Positions 12,246 to 23,555 of a stretch of 64,000 nucleotides of DNA are shown piece by piece. The notes below the pieces were generated by a model. It did not search any database. It was not told where the DNA came from and worked only from the letters and a program-made list of their open reading frames with translations. Location of the stretch: contig CM053141.1 of the NCBI GenBank assembly GCA_028571685.1, positions 49,350,333 through 49,414,332 of the forward strand, written 5' to 3'. Made by a program: the position numbers and the translations under genes. The DNA comes from Heterohyrax brucei (Eukaryota > Chordata > Mammalia > Hyracoidea > Procaviidae). Numbering within the stretch: the first letter of the stretch is position 1; each line of letters opens with the position of its first letter.

Positions 12246-13465
12246 AAACTGTGGAACATACACAGTAAAATACTACACAATGATAAAAAACAATAACAAA
12301 TCCATAAGACACATCAAAGCATCAATAAATCTGGACAGCATTATGCCAAGTATAGTAAGTCAGTCACAGAAGGACAATATCGTATGAGACTACTATTATA
12401 AAAACCCAAGTAAGGTTTATACATGGAAAAAAATAATTTTTGATGGTTACCAGGGAGAGAATAGGTAGGAAAGAAAAGTCACTAACTAGACAGTAGCAAG
12501 ATAGCACACAGTACAGGAAAGTCAGCACAACTTGATCAAAGCAAAGTGAGAAACTTCCTAGACATATCTAAATACCTTGAAGTGCCAAATTGCTGGGACT
12601 GAGGCCTGGGGACCATGATCTTGGAATCATCTAGGTCAAGAGGCGTAATAATAGATCACAAAATGTTCTATATCCTACTATGGTAAGTAGCATCTAGGGT
12701 CTTAAAAGCTTGTAAGCGATCATCTAACATAAATTTATTGGACAAAAAGAGAATGAAGGGGACCAAAGGAGAGTGAAGGAGACAAGAGTCACATGCCAAA
12801 TACTAATCTGAAGGACTAATAGATCATATGAACAACAGCTTCCACCAGCCTGAGCCCAGAAGACCCAGACGGTGCCCAGGTATACCACTGACCCCTATGA
12901 CAGGGATCACAATAGAGGGTCCTGCATCGAAATGGAGAAAATGCAGAAGACAATTGAAATTCATTTTAAAGAAAAAGAGCAGACTTATTTGCCTGACAGA
13001 GACTGGAGAAACACCCAAGGCTGTGGCCACTGGATGCATTGGTGACTTAGAACAAAAGCCACCGCTGAAGTTCATCTTTCAGCCAAAGATTAGGCAGGTC
13101 TATAAAACAAACCGGTGAGAAGGACCAGGTAGCATTTGACTGCATTGAGCATAGAGTTGCGATGAGTTAGAGTGGACTAAATGACACTTACCAACAATAC
13201 AACAAAACAATAACACATATGAGGACTGTGTGGTTTAGTTCACCAAGTATACAAGATTAAGTGGGAAACACCTGCCCCCAAACAAATATGAGATGGTAGG
13301 AAGGGACAGGTAAACTGGGTATATTTGACATGAAGAACCCAGACTAGAAAAGGAAAGAGAGAGCTGACACATTGTGGGGACTGCCACTAATGTCCCCAAA
13401 CAATTTATGTATAAAATATTTGAACAAAAAATCTAGTTTGTGCTATTAGCTTTCACCTAAAATGC

Positions 13466-14189
13466 ATTTTTTTTGGCTTAAAGATCCAAGTCTATAGTCG
13501 TCTTACTATCTGTATGTTAGCTTTTGCCCTGTATCAAACCAAAATGCAAACTTAGGTGGTTCCTAAAAGAATGAACCATTTTATTTAGCTCATAATCCTG
13601 TAGATTGGCTGGCTGGTATTTCTGCTTTGCAGTGAGATTTTCAGCTGGAATGTGGGCTGGTGACTGATTTTAGAGGGCCTCACACATGTGTGGCATCTTA
13701 GCTAGCTAGTTGGTCTAGAAGAACTCAGTTGAGAGTGCTTATCGCCCACTTCACTGTAGGTTAACCCTGACTTCTGTACATGGTGGTTTCAGGGTTTTGA
13801 AAAGCAGCATGAAAACATATCCCTACATGTAGCACTTGTCAAGCCTCTTCTGTGCCTTATGGTACCTAATGCTTTTTGGCCAAGGCAAGTCACCTGAATG
13901 AAACTCAGGTAAGAGGAGACTACACAACTGTAGTTACTAGAAATGGGAATTACCATTTTTGCAAATACCACCAAGAGATGCCTAGGAAGAAAAGTCTGGC
14001 AATCCTCTTAAAAAAAAAAAAACAACACATGGCCATTGGAAATTCTATGAAGTTCATTTCTCTTCTGACACATATGCAGTCACCATGAATTGGAATCATT
14101 TCCACATCAGCTGGTGGTAGTGGTGTTGTTTTTGGACACAGTATATGAAAACCAACTTCAGCTTAATTTATACAGCTTTGCATCTTACA
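13466..14189. other. uncertain ancient repeat and spacer
   Basis: From about 13535 to 13990 the words 'ttatttagctcataatcctg', 'tagattggctggctggtatt', 'tggtttcagggttttgaaaa' and 'ggccaaggcaagtcacctga' follow the order of an ancient interspersed repeat that I remember from other mammals but cannot name with certainty. The rest, including an A-run near 14010, is unrecognised. Confidence 0.35.
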
Positions 14190-14640
14190 TTTTTTGGTTA
14201 AAATAGCACTATGAGAATTTCCCTATTAAGTGTTCTTCAGAAATACAGTTCTTAATGGCTGCATAGTATTGAAGTATATAATTGTACCATAACTTGTTTA
14301 TCTACTCACTTACAGGAAATGGTAGACAAGATTTAATATTTTTTGTTCTAAATAAAGACATATAATTTTGATATACATGACTAGATTGGCTTGCATAAAT
14401 AATGCTGAAGCTTTTGATGAAGATTGCTAAATTGCCCCGTTGAAAATTGGAATTATATTCTCAACAGCAGCATTTGAGAGAATATCAGATTTACAGCCAT
14501 CTCATGTAGACTAGTTAGCAAGCACTTTGAAGATCCTTGTCACTTTGAAAAGCAAAAAAGGATATTTCTGATTTTTCAGTTTTTTATTAAGTCACATTGT
14601 ACATGTTTCACAGTATTGTGTGTTCTCTTCCAAGCCCACC
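14190..14640 (-). mobile_element. old L1 3' UTR fragment
   Basis: 'cttaatggctgcatagtatt', 'caaattgcccc'-like words and 'cagcagcatttgagagaata' in this order match the antisense 3' region of ancient L1 (L1M) elements. Heavily diverged. Confidence 0.6.
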
Positions 14641-14644
14641 TTCT

Positions 14645-14862
14645 GAAATCTTTTGTTTTGTACTTCTGCTTCATTGTTTTTCCTGTTTGCTTTAACCGTT
14701 CTGCATTTAAGAGGAAGTTGCAAAGTCTCTTCTGACTTTCATTCTTTTACTTTCAATGATTTTTCACCTTCTTCTTGTATGATGTCATTGATGGTTTCAT
14801 TCATTAGTGTTCAGTGCATCAAATCTATTCCTGAAGAGTTTCTAAATCTGTACACTGAATAA
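14645..14862 (-). mobile_element. RTE LINE, inverted 5' piece of copy 1
   Basis: Minus-strand RTE sequence from the region between endonuclease and reverse transcriptase. It aligns with 52460-52690, for example 'tgaaatcttttgttttgtac' beside 'tgaaatcttctgttcaattc'. It abuts a plus-strand 3' piece at 14866, giving a head-inverted structure. Confidence 0.75.
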
Positions 14863-14865
14863 ATA

Positions 14866-15530
14866 ATCTGAAATCCAGACTGTATGAAGAAGAATATGGC
14901 TTTGGGATTGAGGGAGAGTCAGTAACAACCTGCAATGTGCAGATGACACAACCTTGCTTGCTGAAAACAAAGATGACTTGAAATATTTACCGATGCATGT
15001 CAAAGACTACAACCTTCAGTATTGCTTGAAAATCCTCACAAATGGACCATCATGCAACATCAACATCACTGCAAATGGAGAAGAAATCAAATGGTCGCAG
15101 TCAAACCATGTACTATGAGAAATCAAACCATGTACTATGCCTGGGAAAAAATAAAGTTTTTTTCTTTTAAAGACTTAAAAAAGAAAAGATGCCACTTTTA
15201 TGATTAAGTTGTACCTAACCTGAGCGTGGCCTTTTCAGTCACTTCAAATATGTGTTGTAAGAAGCACAACTGGAATGTTTCTTAGAAGCAAGATGGCTAG
15301 ATTACATCTCACATACTTTGGACATGTTATGAGAAAGGCTCAGTTCCTGGAGAAGGACATCATGCTTGCTAAAGTCACTGATAAAGAGGAAGACCCTCAG
15401 AGAGGTGGACTGTCAAACAGTGGATGCACCAATAACTATGAGGATAGTACACGACTAGGTAATGTTTCCTTCTGCTGTGCACAGGGTTGCTATGAGTTGA
15501 AACCATCTAAACAGCACCTAGTAACAACTG
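14866..15530 (+). mobile_element. RTE LINE 3' part, copy 1
   Basis: Begins at the RT segment 'ctgtatgaagaagaatatgg' (compare 49681) and passes the catalytic motif in the form CADD ('tgtgcagatgac' near 14937). It continues through the C-terminal domain at 15275-15440 (LTYFGHVMRKAQFLEKDIMLAKV) to the 3' tail 'gggttgctatgagttgaaac' and 'cacctagtaacaac'. A segment between about 15110 and 15240 is rearranged and contains a short local duplication ('aaaccatgtactatg' twice). The joint with the inverted piece is described separately. Confidence 0.82.
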
Positions 15531-15595
15531 TCATTCCACAACCTTTACAGAATAGACCTTGAAATATTCTTTTTGGTCATGAATGAAACAGCATT

Positions 15596-16163
15596 ACTCT
15601 CTGTCATTCCTCACACAGTAGATCTCATGATTATCCTATTCAAAATCCCAATATCAGTCGCTTTCAGCTCACTGATGACTAGGATTTTTATGCGTATGTG
15701 TTCCATTGCATTTTTGATTATTTCTATTTTCTGTAGATTAGTGCTTTGTACATTCAACATTCTGTTTATTAAAGGATGTTTACAGCTGTTTCTTTGCTTT
15801 TTGAACCACGCTGCATCAGCAAATGAAGGTTCCTAGAAGTTTGACTGCATCTGTGTCACTGAGGTTGACTCTGCTTCAAGGAGGCAGCTCTGTCCTGGAG
15901 TCTTTGAAGTGCTTCCAGTCTAAGGGGTTCATTTTCCAGCACTGTATCAGAAGATGTTCTGCTGCTGTTCATCAGGTTTTCACTCGCAAAGTCTTTTCAG
16001 AAGTAGACTGTAGGGTCCATCTTCATAGTCTTACTTTGTCAGCTCAGCCGAAGCCAATCTGCCATGGGTGACCCTGCTGGTATTTGAATAGTGGTGGCAC
16101 AGCTTCTAGCATCACAGCAACGCACAAGCCCATGTTGTATGACACACTGACAGATATCTGGGT
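15596..16163 (-). mobile_element. RTE LINE, inverted 5' UTR and EN start, copy 2
   Basis: Reads on the minus strand as the RTE 5' UTR and the start of the endonuclease. 15600-15780 is the antisense of 47800-47990 ('tttcagctcactgatgacta' beside 'tttcagctcactaatgccta'). 15930-16150 is the antisense of 47400-47640 ('cttttcagaagtagactg', 'ctgccatggg'). It meets a plus-strand RTE 3' piece at about 16165. Confidence 0.8.
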
Positions 16164-16164
16164 A

Positions 16165-16565
16165 CTGGACGACTAGTCAACTAAAAAGAAGACCAAAGAG
16201 TTGATAAGTTTGAACTGTGATATTGACAAAGAATACTGGATATGCTGTAGAGCTGCTAAAAGAGCAAACAAATCTATTTCAGAAGAAAAGCCATTAGACT
16301 GCTCCTTGGAAGCTAGACTGGGAAGACTTCAGCTAATTTTCTTTGGATACGTTGTCGGGAAGATGCGGTTGCTAGGGAAGGGCATCACGTGGGGTAAAGC
16401 AGAGGTTCGTCGGGAAAGAAGGAAATCTTTAAGGGGTTGGACTGACACAATAGCCCCAGCAATGGATTCAAACACACTCTCAGTCACGAAGGTGGCACAC
16501 AACGGGGCAATGTTTCACTCTGCAGTATACAGCATGAGTCAGGGCCTACTCAGCAGCAACTGATG
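16165..16565 (+). mobile_element. RTE LINE 3' part, copy 2
   Basis: Plus-strand RTE C-terminal domain and 3' end. The frame at 16201-16563 includes 'LEARLGRLQLIFFGYVVGKM' followed by 'LLGKGITWGKAEVRRERRKS', which corresponds to the RTE C-terminal motif (Y/F-FGHV...L.KDIMLGKVEG...R). Ends near 'cagggcctactcagcagcaa'. Together with 15596-16163 it forms a second copy with an inverted 5' half. Confidence 0.82.
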
Positions 16566-17235
16566 AAACAATAAACTGTGTGTCAAACATCTTTACATAA
16601 TTAAACAATAAGATAGATCTTTCTCTTGGTGTACGTAATTAGTTGTTTTTAGAAAAAATTGTCATTGTCACAAAACTGAACTGTTCATAAGGGATATGTT
16701 TGTGGTGGAAGAAGTTTGAAAACAGCTTTATTTACTCAATGGGAAAAAAACCACATTTCACCTTCCATCTTTTTCTCCTATTACAGTAAATGCAAATGTC
16801 AGAACTTTGAAAATGTTTTACGCCACTTGAAGATAAGTCAAACAAAGCATATTTGAAAAAGATGTGAATTAAAATTAGGCACTGAGATATTATAGTACCA
16901 TAAAAACCTGAGTCTAAAAAGTTTTGTTTTGGAAATGAAGGCACGAAAAGTAATAGTTCTGTTAAGAGTGGGATTTAAAATATCTACTGTTCATGAAGCA
17001 GATACTTGCAAGCATCATCAGCATTCTTGGAAAAAAACTGCCCACATTTCTTTGTGCTGGAAAAGGAAATAACAAATGTAAAATTAATTTTAATTAACTC
17101 TGCTAAGGCTAAAATTTTACTTTTAAATCTGGATGTTTAAATAAAGACTAGATTTTAATAGAAACATTAGATAGAATGCCACAGAAACATTAACTACCCC
17201 ACACAGAATCTGTATAGTATCTTTGATTGCAGGTT
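16566..17235. other. single-copy DNA, no feature recognised
   Basis: AT-rich, no repeat family or coding signal recognised. Confidence 0.45.
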
Positions 17236-17237
17236 TA

Positions 17238-17398
17238 AAAAACCAATCCAGACTCACTGCCAGTAAGTTTGTTCCAACTCATAATAACCCCATAGAACAG
17301 ACTAGAACTACCCCATATGGTTTCCAGGGAGTGTGGGGTAGATTTGAACTACTGGCCTTTTGGTTGGCAAGCACAGCTCTTAACAACTGAGCCACAGG
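17238..17398 (-). repeat. AfroSINE, minus strand
   Basis: Full-size copy. 'ccaactcataataacccc' marks the 3' part, 'gatttgaactactggccttt' the B-box region and 'ctcttaacaactgagccaca' the head. Confidence 0.9.
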
Positions 17399-17792
17399 CT
17401 TAAGCTCTGTAATCTTTGCAATGCATGTGAGTTAGGGTTGTTATGAGGATTTTGACTTTCACACTCTCTCACAGTCTTATTGCACAATGTAGTTTTTCAA
17501 AATGTTTTTGAAAGTAGAGCTTTAAGGAAATATTTTGAGGACAAGGCACATAACAAAAAGAAAGCACAGCAGATGCTGTTAGTAGCGAAGCAGGGGTGCA
17601 CACTACTGTCCGTGCTCCTGCATAGGGCTGTTGATGCTAACTGCTGATGTGGGAAGCAACTGAAACACAAATGATTTAGACCAATTTATAGACCCTGAAA
17701 CACAAGAGAGACTTTTTCTTCGTTAGCAGCTGGCAATTTTATAATGCATGACTCTAAATGCAGAGAAAAAACAAAAAATTGAATTAGGTTCC
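17399..17792. other. no feature recognised
   Basis: Single-copy DNA between an AfroSINE and an LTR. No coding signal seen. Confidence 0.45.
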
Positions 17793-18296
17793 TGTCATGG
17801 ATTGAACTATGTCCTTCCAAAAGTGTATGCAGCTGTGTGGCTGGGCCACGATACCCAATATTTTATGATTGTCCTCTATTTTGTGATTTTCCCATGTGTA
17901 TGTTGGAGGATTATTAGGGTGAGACTATGTATAAATCACCCCCCTGCTCCACTGCAAAGGGAGTTTCCCTGGAGTATGGCTTGCAGCACCCTTTATCCTA
18001 TCATCCTACAAGAGATAAAAGGAAAGGGAAGCAAGCAGAGAGCTGGGAACCTCATACCATCAAGACAGCAGCACTGGAAGTAGACTGCGTCCTTCAGATC
18101 TGAGGTTCCTGCACCAAGAGACTGATGCAACACAAAGAACTTTCTCCAGAGCTGACAAGGGGGAAAGTCTTCCCCTGGAGCAGACATCCTGAATTTGGAC
18201 TTGTAGCCTACCAGACTGTGTAAGGATAAACCTTCCTTCATTAGAGCCATCCACTTTGTGGTGCGTCTGTTAGAGCAGTACCAGATGACTTAAACA
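17793..18296 (+). mobile_element. solo LTR, ERVL-MaLR-like fossil
   Basis: A 504-bp sequence starting 'tgtcatggattgaactatgt' and ending 'ccagatgacttaaaca', so it has the TG...CA ends of an LTR. The start and the end ('gagccatccactttgtggtg', 'tctgttagagcagtacc') follow the pattern of mammalian MaLR (MLT1-type) LTRs in a form I associate with afrotherians. No internal retroviral region lies beside it, so it is a solo LTR. Related pieces are at 12150-12245, 50623-50757 and 62821-63280. Old. Confidence 0.72.
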
Positions 18297-19084
18297 ATGC
18301 AGGAGAGAAGGTAATTTCCTTAGGGTGTTGAAATATACGGTTGCGTCTCTTGTGGTGAGAAAGAGGATGTACTCTAAAAAATAAGCAATTTGTGACAAGT
18401 TAGCAAGAATAAAAAATTACCAGCAAAAAACATACCTCCTACCTCAGATATTTCTGCTATGGTACCAAAAAGGAAAATGTATTTCAGCCCTAGGGCATAT
18501 ATACTTTTAAAGAGATATACTATACTGTTTCATTCCCGGACTTCTTTTGCTTAATCAAAATTGTTTGCAAACACTTAATTCCTATGCTGCAATTCAAAAC
18601 ATGTGCTTCTGGAGATCACATGTTTTTTTCCCTTTATAAATGTCTCAGGTATTTGTAGTTTCTGAACATAATAATGTCACATTATTTTGAGTTTTTACTT
18701 TGAGGGCTAAAAGATACTTGAGAAATGAATGTCATTTTTGGGCAATGAGAATCCAACTTAGTTTTTTGGCCCCAACATATTATTGACTAAAATCTGTGGT
18801 CACTGCACTGTGGATATTTTCTTGCAACCAATATAGTATAGTGCCTTCAGAATTACATTTTTTTTTGAGTAAAATAATTATGTCAAGAAAATTTAATTTT
18901 CTGAGCACCTGATGAGGTTGGTTGTTCAAATGTTTCCCAAGGAAAAGAGGGAGGAAATTTCCATCCAACACCAATTAACACAGAACAAGAAAAATGAGAT
19001 TTTTTTTTTGAATGCAAAACATCTGTTTTGAACACTTTTCTTGTTCATGCCTATCTTTCATTTGTCTAATGATGTTGAAAGTAA
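18297..19084. other. single-copy DNA, no feature recognised
   Basis: AT-rich with several T-runs. No repeat family recognised and no convincing exon. Confidence 0.45.
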
Positions 19085-19420
19085 ATATAATAATGGTGAA
19101 CTGTAATGGTCACCAGGCACCATTCAGTGCTTCTGGTCTCATGACAAATGAGGCAGCTGTTCATGGAAGCAATTAGCCCCACGTTCTGTGTCCCCTCCTG
19201 TTGTCTTCTTCTGTTGCACCAGACAACAGGGACTGGTTGTGTTTTGGATAGCCACTTGCATGCTTCCAAGACCCGGGCTACCTAGTGAATCAGGAAGTAA
19301 AACAGGAGTACTAAACACAGGAGTACTAAACACATGACTAGGCATCCAAACTAAGGAACCAGATCCCATGAGGCATAAAGTTAAAAAACAAAACAAACAA
19401 ACAAAATCTCTGAAGAGTGT
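19085..19420 (-). mobile_element. L1 3' UTR fragment
   Basis: The words 'gtgcttctggtctcatgaca', 'aggcagctgttcatggaagc', 'aattagccccac' and 'ttccaagacccgggctacct' follow, on the minus strand, a 3' UTR common in afrotherian L1 elements. A 15-bp word ('acaggagtactaaac') is duplicated in tandem near 19303-19332. A CAAA-rich run follows at about 19387-19406. Confidence 0.65.
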
Positions 19421-20345
19421 AGATTGTCCTTCAAAAGAGGGACAACAAAGAAGGTAAAACTAGTGCTCAAGTGTACTTGAGAATATACCAAACAATTAAG
19501 TTTTCTAAAATACAAAGTATGATAGTATAGGTTTTGCTAAATGTTTAAATCATTATTACCAGCTTGGTGGAACCTTGGCTAATAGTACTGACACCCTCAC
19601 TCTTCCCTTCATGATCATTTTATGAAAAAAAAATATGCTTCCATTGTATTATTTAGGATTAAATTCCACTGTGTTTAATGAGCCAATAGTAACCTCAAAA
19701 AATGATGATCAATTTAGAGAATTAGTTCTCAAGTAAGATAAGTCTGAATATAGTTTTATACTGGCATGACAATTTATCAGAGTTCAAAGCATCCTTCCTT
19801 AGGGTATGGTTTCCACTCTTAATATTGCCTGATGGTATAAGGTGGCTGCTAGAGGTCCAGCCTTCACATCAGCTTTCCAGTAAACTGGTACACAGCAAGA
19901 AACAGGGCAGAAACAGCCATGTACCAATTTTCTGTTGTTCTTTAGTGAAAGTTTTCCTAGAAAATGTTAAATTACATCTCGCTGTTCAGAACTAAGTCAC
20001 ACGTCACTCATCATTCCAAGTGAGGTTAGGAACACTGCCATCATGAATATGCTTGGCTTTTTGTATCAAGGAGGAAGTGGAGAATGGGTAGTAAACAGGC
20101 AACTGGACACCTTTGTCTGGTACATCTGTTCTAGAAAACTCTTAGGTGTGAGCACAGAAAACATACTCTACAAATATTTGTCCACTAGTAGACTGTAAGG
20201 ACTATGTCAAGGAGCGGCACCAACTTAAATACCTGCGATTATGTCTCCCATTGGCATTATGTCTCCCTATGCCTATCATCTAATTCTATGCAACTTTCTC
20301 TTTGCAGTTCTTCCAACAGGTAGACAGTGTTCACCTACTGTCAAG
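19421..20345. other. single-copy DNA, no feature recognised
   Basis: No repeat family recognised. The short local echo 'attatgtctccc' occurs twice near 20240-20270. Confidence 0.45.
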
Positions 20346-20349
20346 GATT

Positions 20350-20995
20350 TTTTTAGGATTTTTTCTTTTTTTTTCATTGTGCTTTAAGAGAAGGTTTACA
20401 ATTCAAATCAATTTCTCATATAAAATCCTACACATCCATTGTTATGTGACCCTAGTTACCGTCTTTATAATGTGACAGCTCATTCCTCCTATTCACCATG
20501 CATTTTCCATGACCGTTCAACCAGGTCCTATTGCTTTCTGCTGTCTCTTCTTGCCTCCAGAAAGGAGCTGCTCATTTAGTCTCCTGTAGCTACTTGAACT
20601 AACAAGGACACTCTTCACCAGTATAATTTTATGTCTTATAGTCCAATCTAATTTTTGTATGAAGAGTTGGCTTGGGGGATGGTTTTAGTTCTGGGCTGAC
20701 AGAGTCCAGAGTCCTTGTCTTCTGGGGTCTTCCCAGTCTCAGTCAGACTGTTGCATCTGGTCTTTTTACTAAAATTTGAGTCCTGCACTCCACTTTTATC
20801 TTGCTCCATCAGGGATTCTGTTGTGTTCCCTGTTTAGGGTGGTCACTGGTGGTAGTCAGGTACTGTCTAGGTCTTCTGGTCTCAGGCTGATGGAATTTCT
20901 GGGTTTTGTAGTCCTTTCTGTTCTTTAGGATCTTTTACAAGAGGGTTTATAGGAGCTCTTAGAAGTAAGTAAATGAAGGAGCTTGGGAGTCTGGC
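20350..20995 (-). mobile_element. L1 3' UTR fragment
   Basis: Minus-strand L1 3' UTR related to that at 58110-59030. Both start with a T-rich run and 'aagtgaaagtttaca'-like words, followed by 'catataaaatcctaca' and, further on, 'tgctccatcagggattctgt' and 'gtggtcactggtggtagtca'. About 650 bp survive without ORF2. Confidence 0.65.
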
Positions 20996-22769
20996 ATCTT
21001 TCAGACATAAAATGTAATAACTAGATAAATGGAATGTTTATCAAGCAGAAAAACAAAGTGAATAATATATAGATTTGCCTTAAGTACAGCAGAAAAGGTG
21101 ACATGGGAATTATGAGAAGACAAAAACATGCTTCTTCCTGAAGATACTGAAGAACCTTAAAGATGAAAATGGTGAATTTTGAAATTTACACAAACTAAAG
21201 ATAAAAGGGATTTTTACTACTTAGATTATACTTGCAAATGATAAGTTTATTTTTATTTAAACCCATAGCACATACAGCTACAAAAATTATCAGCAACAAG
21301 CAATACTTCCATCAAAACCTGTTAGGGTTTACTATGACTTATTGAATCTCAGTTTTAAAGCTAATGCATCCCCTACTTTATCTTTATTGTTTCTGACTAT
21401 ATGTTTCAACTACAATTAAGATGATGTCTTTGAGCTACATGTTGTCACTTCCAGTGTATCTTCTCTGCTGCTGGCGTCCCCACCTGGAGTGTTTCTTTTA
21501 GCTTTGCGTTCTTAGTCCCCATATATTTCAGGCACATACATCCTCCAACTCTGAGTGTAACTGACTTGTTCTGAGAGTACTTTCTTGAGTTAACTCCAAA
21601 GTGATGGTTTTCTTTAGTATGCGTTCACTATCAAATTAATATTAAGCTATACTTAAGAACCTGAATATGTAAGTGTTCCATAGTGATCTTTGTAGCTGAG
21701 TATTTTTCATGTTTTAGGAACAGAAGAGCTTATACAGCTCTCCTAACTCTGTGCCCTTTAGGACTTCAAGTCACACAGCAGTGCCACTCCCAAAGATAGT
21801 GCATATCCACATCTGCTTTAACCATGATCCAGTGAGAGGAAGTTACAGCAGTTTTGTAGAATTCAAGAAGACCCTGAGTTCACAAATTTAGTGTTACTCT
21901 TTTGTCTGCAACTCAATTCCCATGTTATCAGATCCTTTGCCAGATCTGAAGGCTACTCTTAAAATCCTCTTTAGATCTTCCTTCAAGAAGAAATTAACTA
22001 GGCCATGTGTTAATCCTCTTTTCGTCATTATTAAGTTACAGACAAAGCATTTTTTGATTATAATATCATTAACATGAGGAAAGACTTATTTGTTAGATAA
22101 CAAGGGTGGTCCCCATTAAGGATGGTCTTTATTCCATCTCTGCCTGATAGAAACTCAATTGAGTTCTTATTGTATTCTGATTTTGTAAGAACTATGATCA
22201 TACAAAAGGTGTATTTCAAGAAAGCAAATTAAGTTTCCTTGTTACCATACCTTTTTTTCCAATTGTCTTGATGATCTGTATGGTTTCTGTGAATTCTGTG
22301 ACCTAACTCATTCCGTATGCAGTAATGAACCCTAATAATATTCCATCTCCCAGTGAATGGGCTCTCAGCTAGACACATTTTTTTTCCTGTTTTCCTTGCA
22401 GGTAAGTGTGGTGATTTGATAAGGTTTTGGTAGTTGGAATACAAGGAGGCATGAAGTCTTATCCTTTATAAGAAACAACCTTCTGTACCTCCTCATTTTC
22501 CCTGCTTGATGTCTAGGAAACAGAGACAAATTGGAGTTTTGAATTAAGAATTTAAAAGTAAGTATTGAAAATGTAAGCCATCCTTCTAGCCCAGAACCAG
22601 TAACTTCTGAACTGTTACCTGATAAAAAAAATAGATCTGATATTCTTTGAAGAGCTATTGGTTTTGGTTGGGGTGAGGCAAGTGGGGAGCAGAAAAAGAA
22701 AAGTCTCTATTTTAGTATCATTGCCTTTCACTAATACACTCATTTAATTTCTACTATTTCAATCTGAAT
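20996..22769. other. mostly single-copy DNA with two faint repeats
   Basis: No gene recognised. At 21925-21985 ('agatcctttgccagatctga', 'ggctactcttaaaatcctc') there is a word resembling a short insertion in the RTE at 23866-23940. At about 22390-22530 the order 'gtaagtgtggtgatttgata', 'aggttttggtagttggaata' and 'cctttataagaaacaacc' resembles an ancient mammal-wide repeat I cannot name. A splice-like motif at 22379-22407 is listed separately. Confidence 0.4.
22379..22407 (+). promoter_or_regulatory. possible recursive splice site (ratchet point)
   Basis: A long pyrimidine tract (ttttttttcctgttttcc) is followed by 'ttgcag' and immediately by 'gtaagt' at 22402-22407. This juxtaposes a strong 3' splice site with a consensus 5' splice site, the form of a zero-length exon used in recursive splicing of long introns. 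It is a sequence match only. It overlaps a likely ancient repeat and could be chance, and it matters only if a host gene is transcribed on the plus strand here. Confidence 0.3.
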
Positions 22770-22885
22770 TTGCTTGTGCAAATTAATTAATCTCTTTGAG
22801 ATTACTCAACTATAAATTAAGAATAACACCTTAAGGGTTAATCATAAAAATCAAAATAACATATTTGAAGTTTAGAAAGTCTGAA
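22770..22885 (+). repeat. MIR fragment
   Basis: 'gcaaattaattaatctcttt', 'actcaactataaattaagaa' and 'acaccttaagggttaatcat' follow the MIR order (consensus '...taacctctctg...cctcatctgtaaaatg...agggttgttg...'). Strongly diverged. Confidence 0.5.
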
Positions 22886-23555
22886 AGACAGAATCTGAAC
22901 TGATGGAATAAGTATAAAATAATGTAGGATCTTCTTTCACGTTTCCAAAGAGCTGGATCTTTGATTAAGGAATCACAAATATCTCAAAATGAATAAGGTT
23001 GGAAACATGTAAAACTCAGTATATAGCATTACAATAATAAGTTTTCCAAAAAGTATGTTTAATATAAACTGCTTGTGAAAATATATTAGGAAGGAATGTT
23101 TGAGTGGTCTAAATCCAAAAATATGACTCTCAACACAAGGTTCTACCTTTGCATTTTACGGCCAAGATTCCATATTTGACTTAGGGATGGATTTATCCTT
23201 TTGAACTTCTTCTCTCTTCTCTAAAGTGGGAAATGTTGCAAGCCTTTGGTCCATTTAATAACAAACTGATGATTATGAGGATTTTTAACTACATAAAGTT
23301 TTTATCTACTACAACTTAAAAAATAAAACATGTGTAAAACATATTGGGATAGTGCCTGCTCTAAAGATACTCCCATTGTGTAAGGAAAATTTATAGGGCC
23401 AATCATCACTTTCTTTTTAGTTCAGAGACCTACCACCTCAACAAATATTGGGAGATATTTTCATCTAATGACATTTTTACTTGTGTGGTCTCTCTGAGTG
23501 CTGTTCATTTCCAAGTGTTTTATTAATACTAATAAATATTAATAATAAGAATTGA
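22886..23555. other. no feature recognised
   Basis: AT-rich single-copy DNA. No coding signal. Confidence 0.45.

Larger units (their letters stand above)
9183..13465 (+). mobile_element. L1 LINE, ORF1 end to 3' UTR, internally deleted
   Basis: Begins near the end of ORF1 and the inter-ORF region ('atatgatggcaaagttagaa', shared with about 36270), then carries ORF2. The frame at 10255-10494 holds the endonuclease segment 'MGDFNTLLWVKDRTSRKKLS...' with the GDFN motif. RT-linked DNA follows to about 12145, where a piece of LTR-like DNA sits at a deletion joint. ORF2 resumes only at its last part ('gtggaacatacacagtaaaa'). The 3' UTR runs to about 13465. An AfroSINE interrupts it at 11795-11965. 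Many stops and shifts. Confidence 0.88.

Noticed and set aside
18780-18974. Minus-strand 64-codon frame as a small protein
   Set aside because: AT-rich single-copy DNA, no motif and no start context or splice sites of note.
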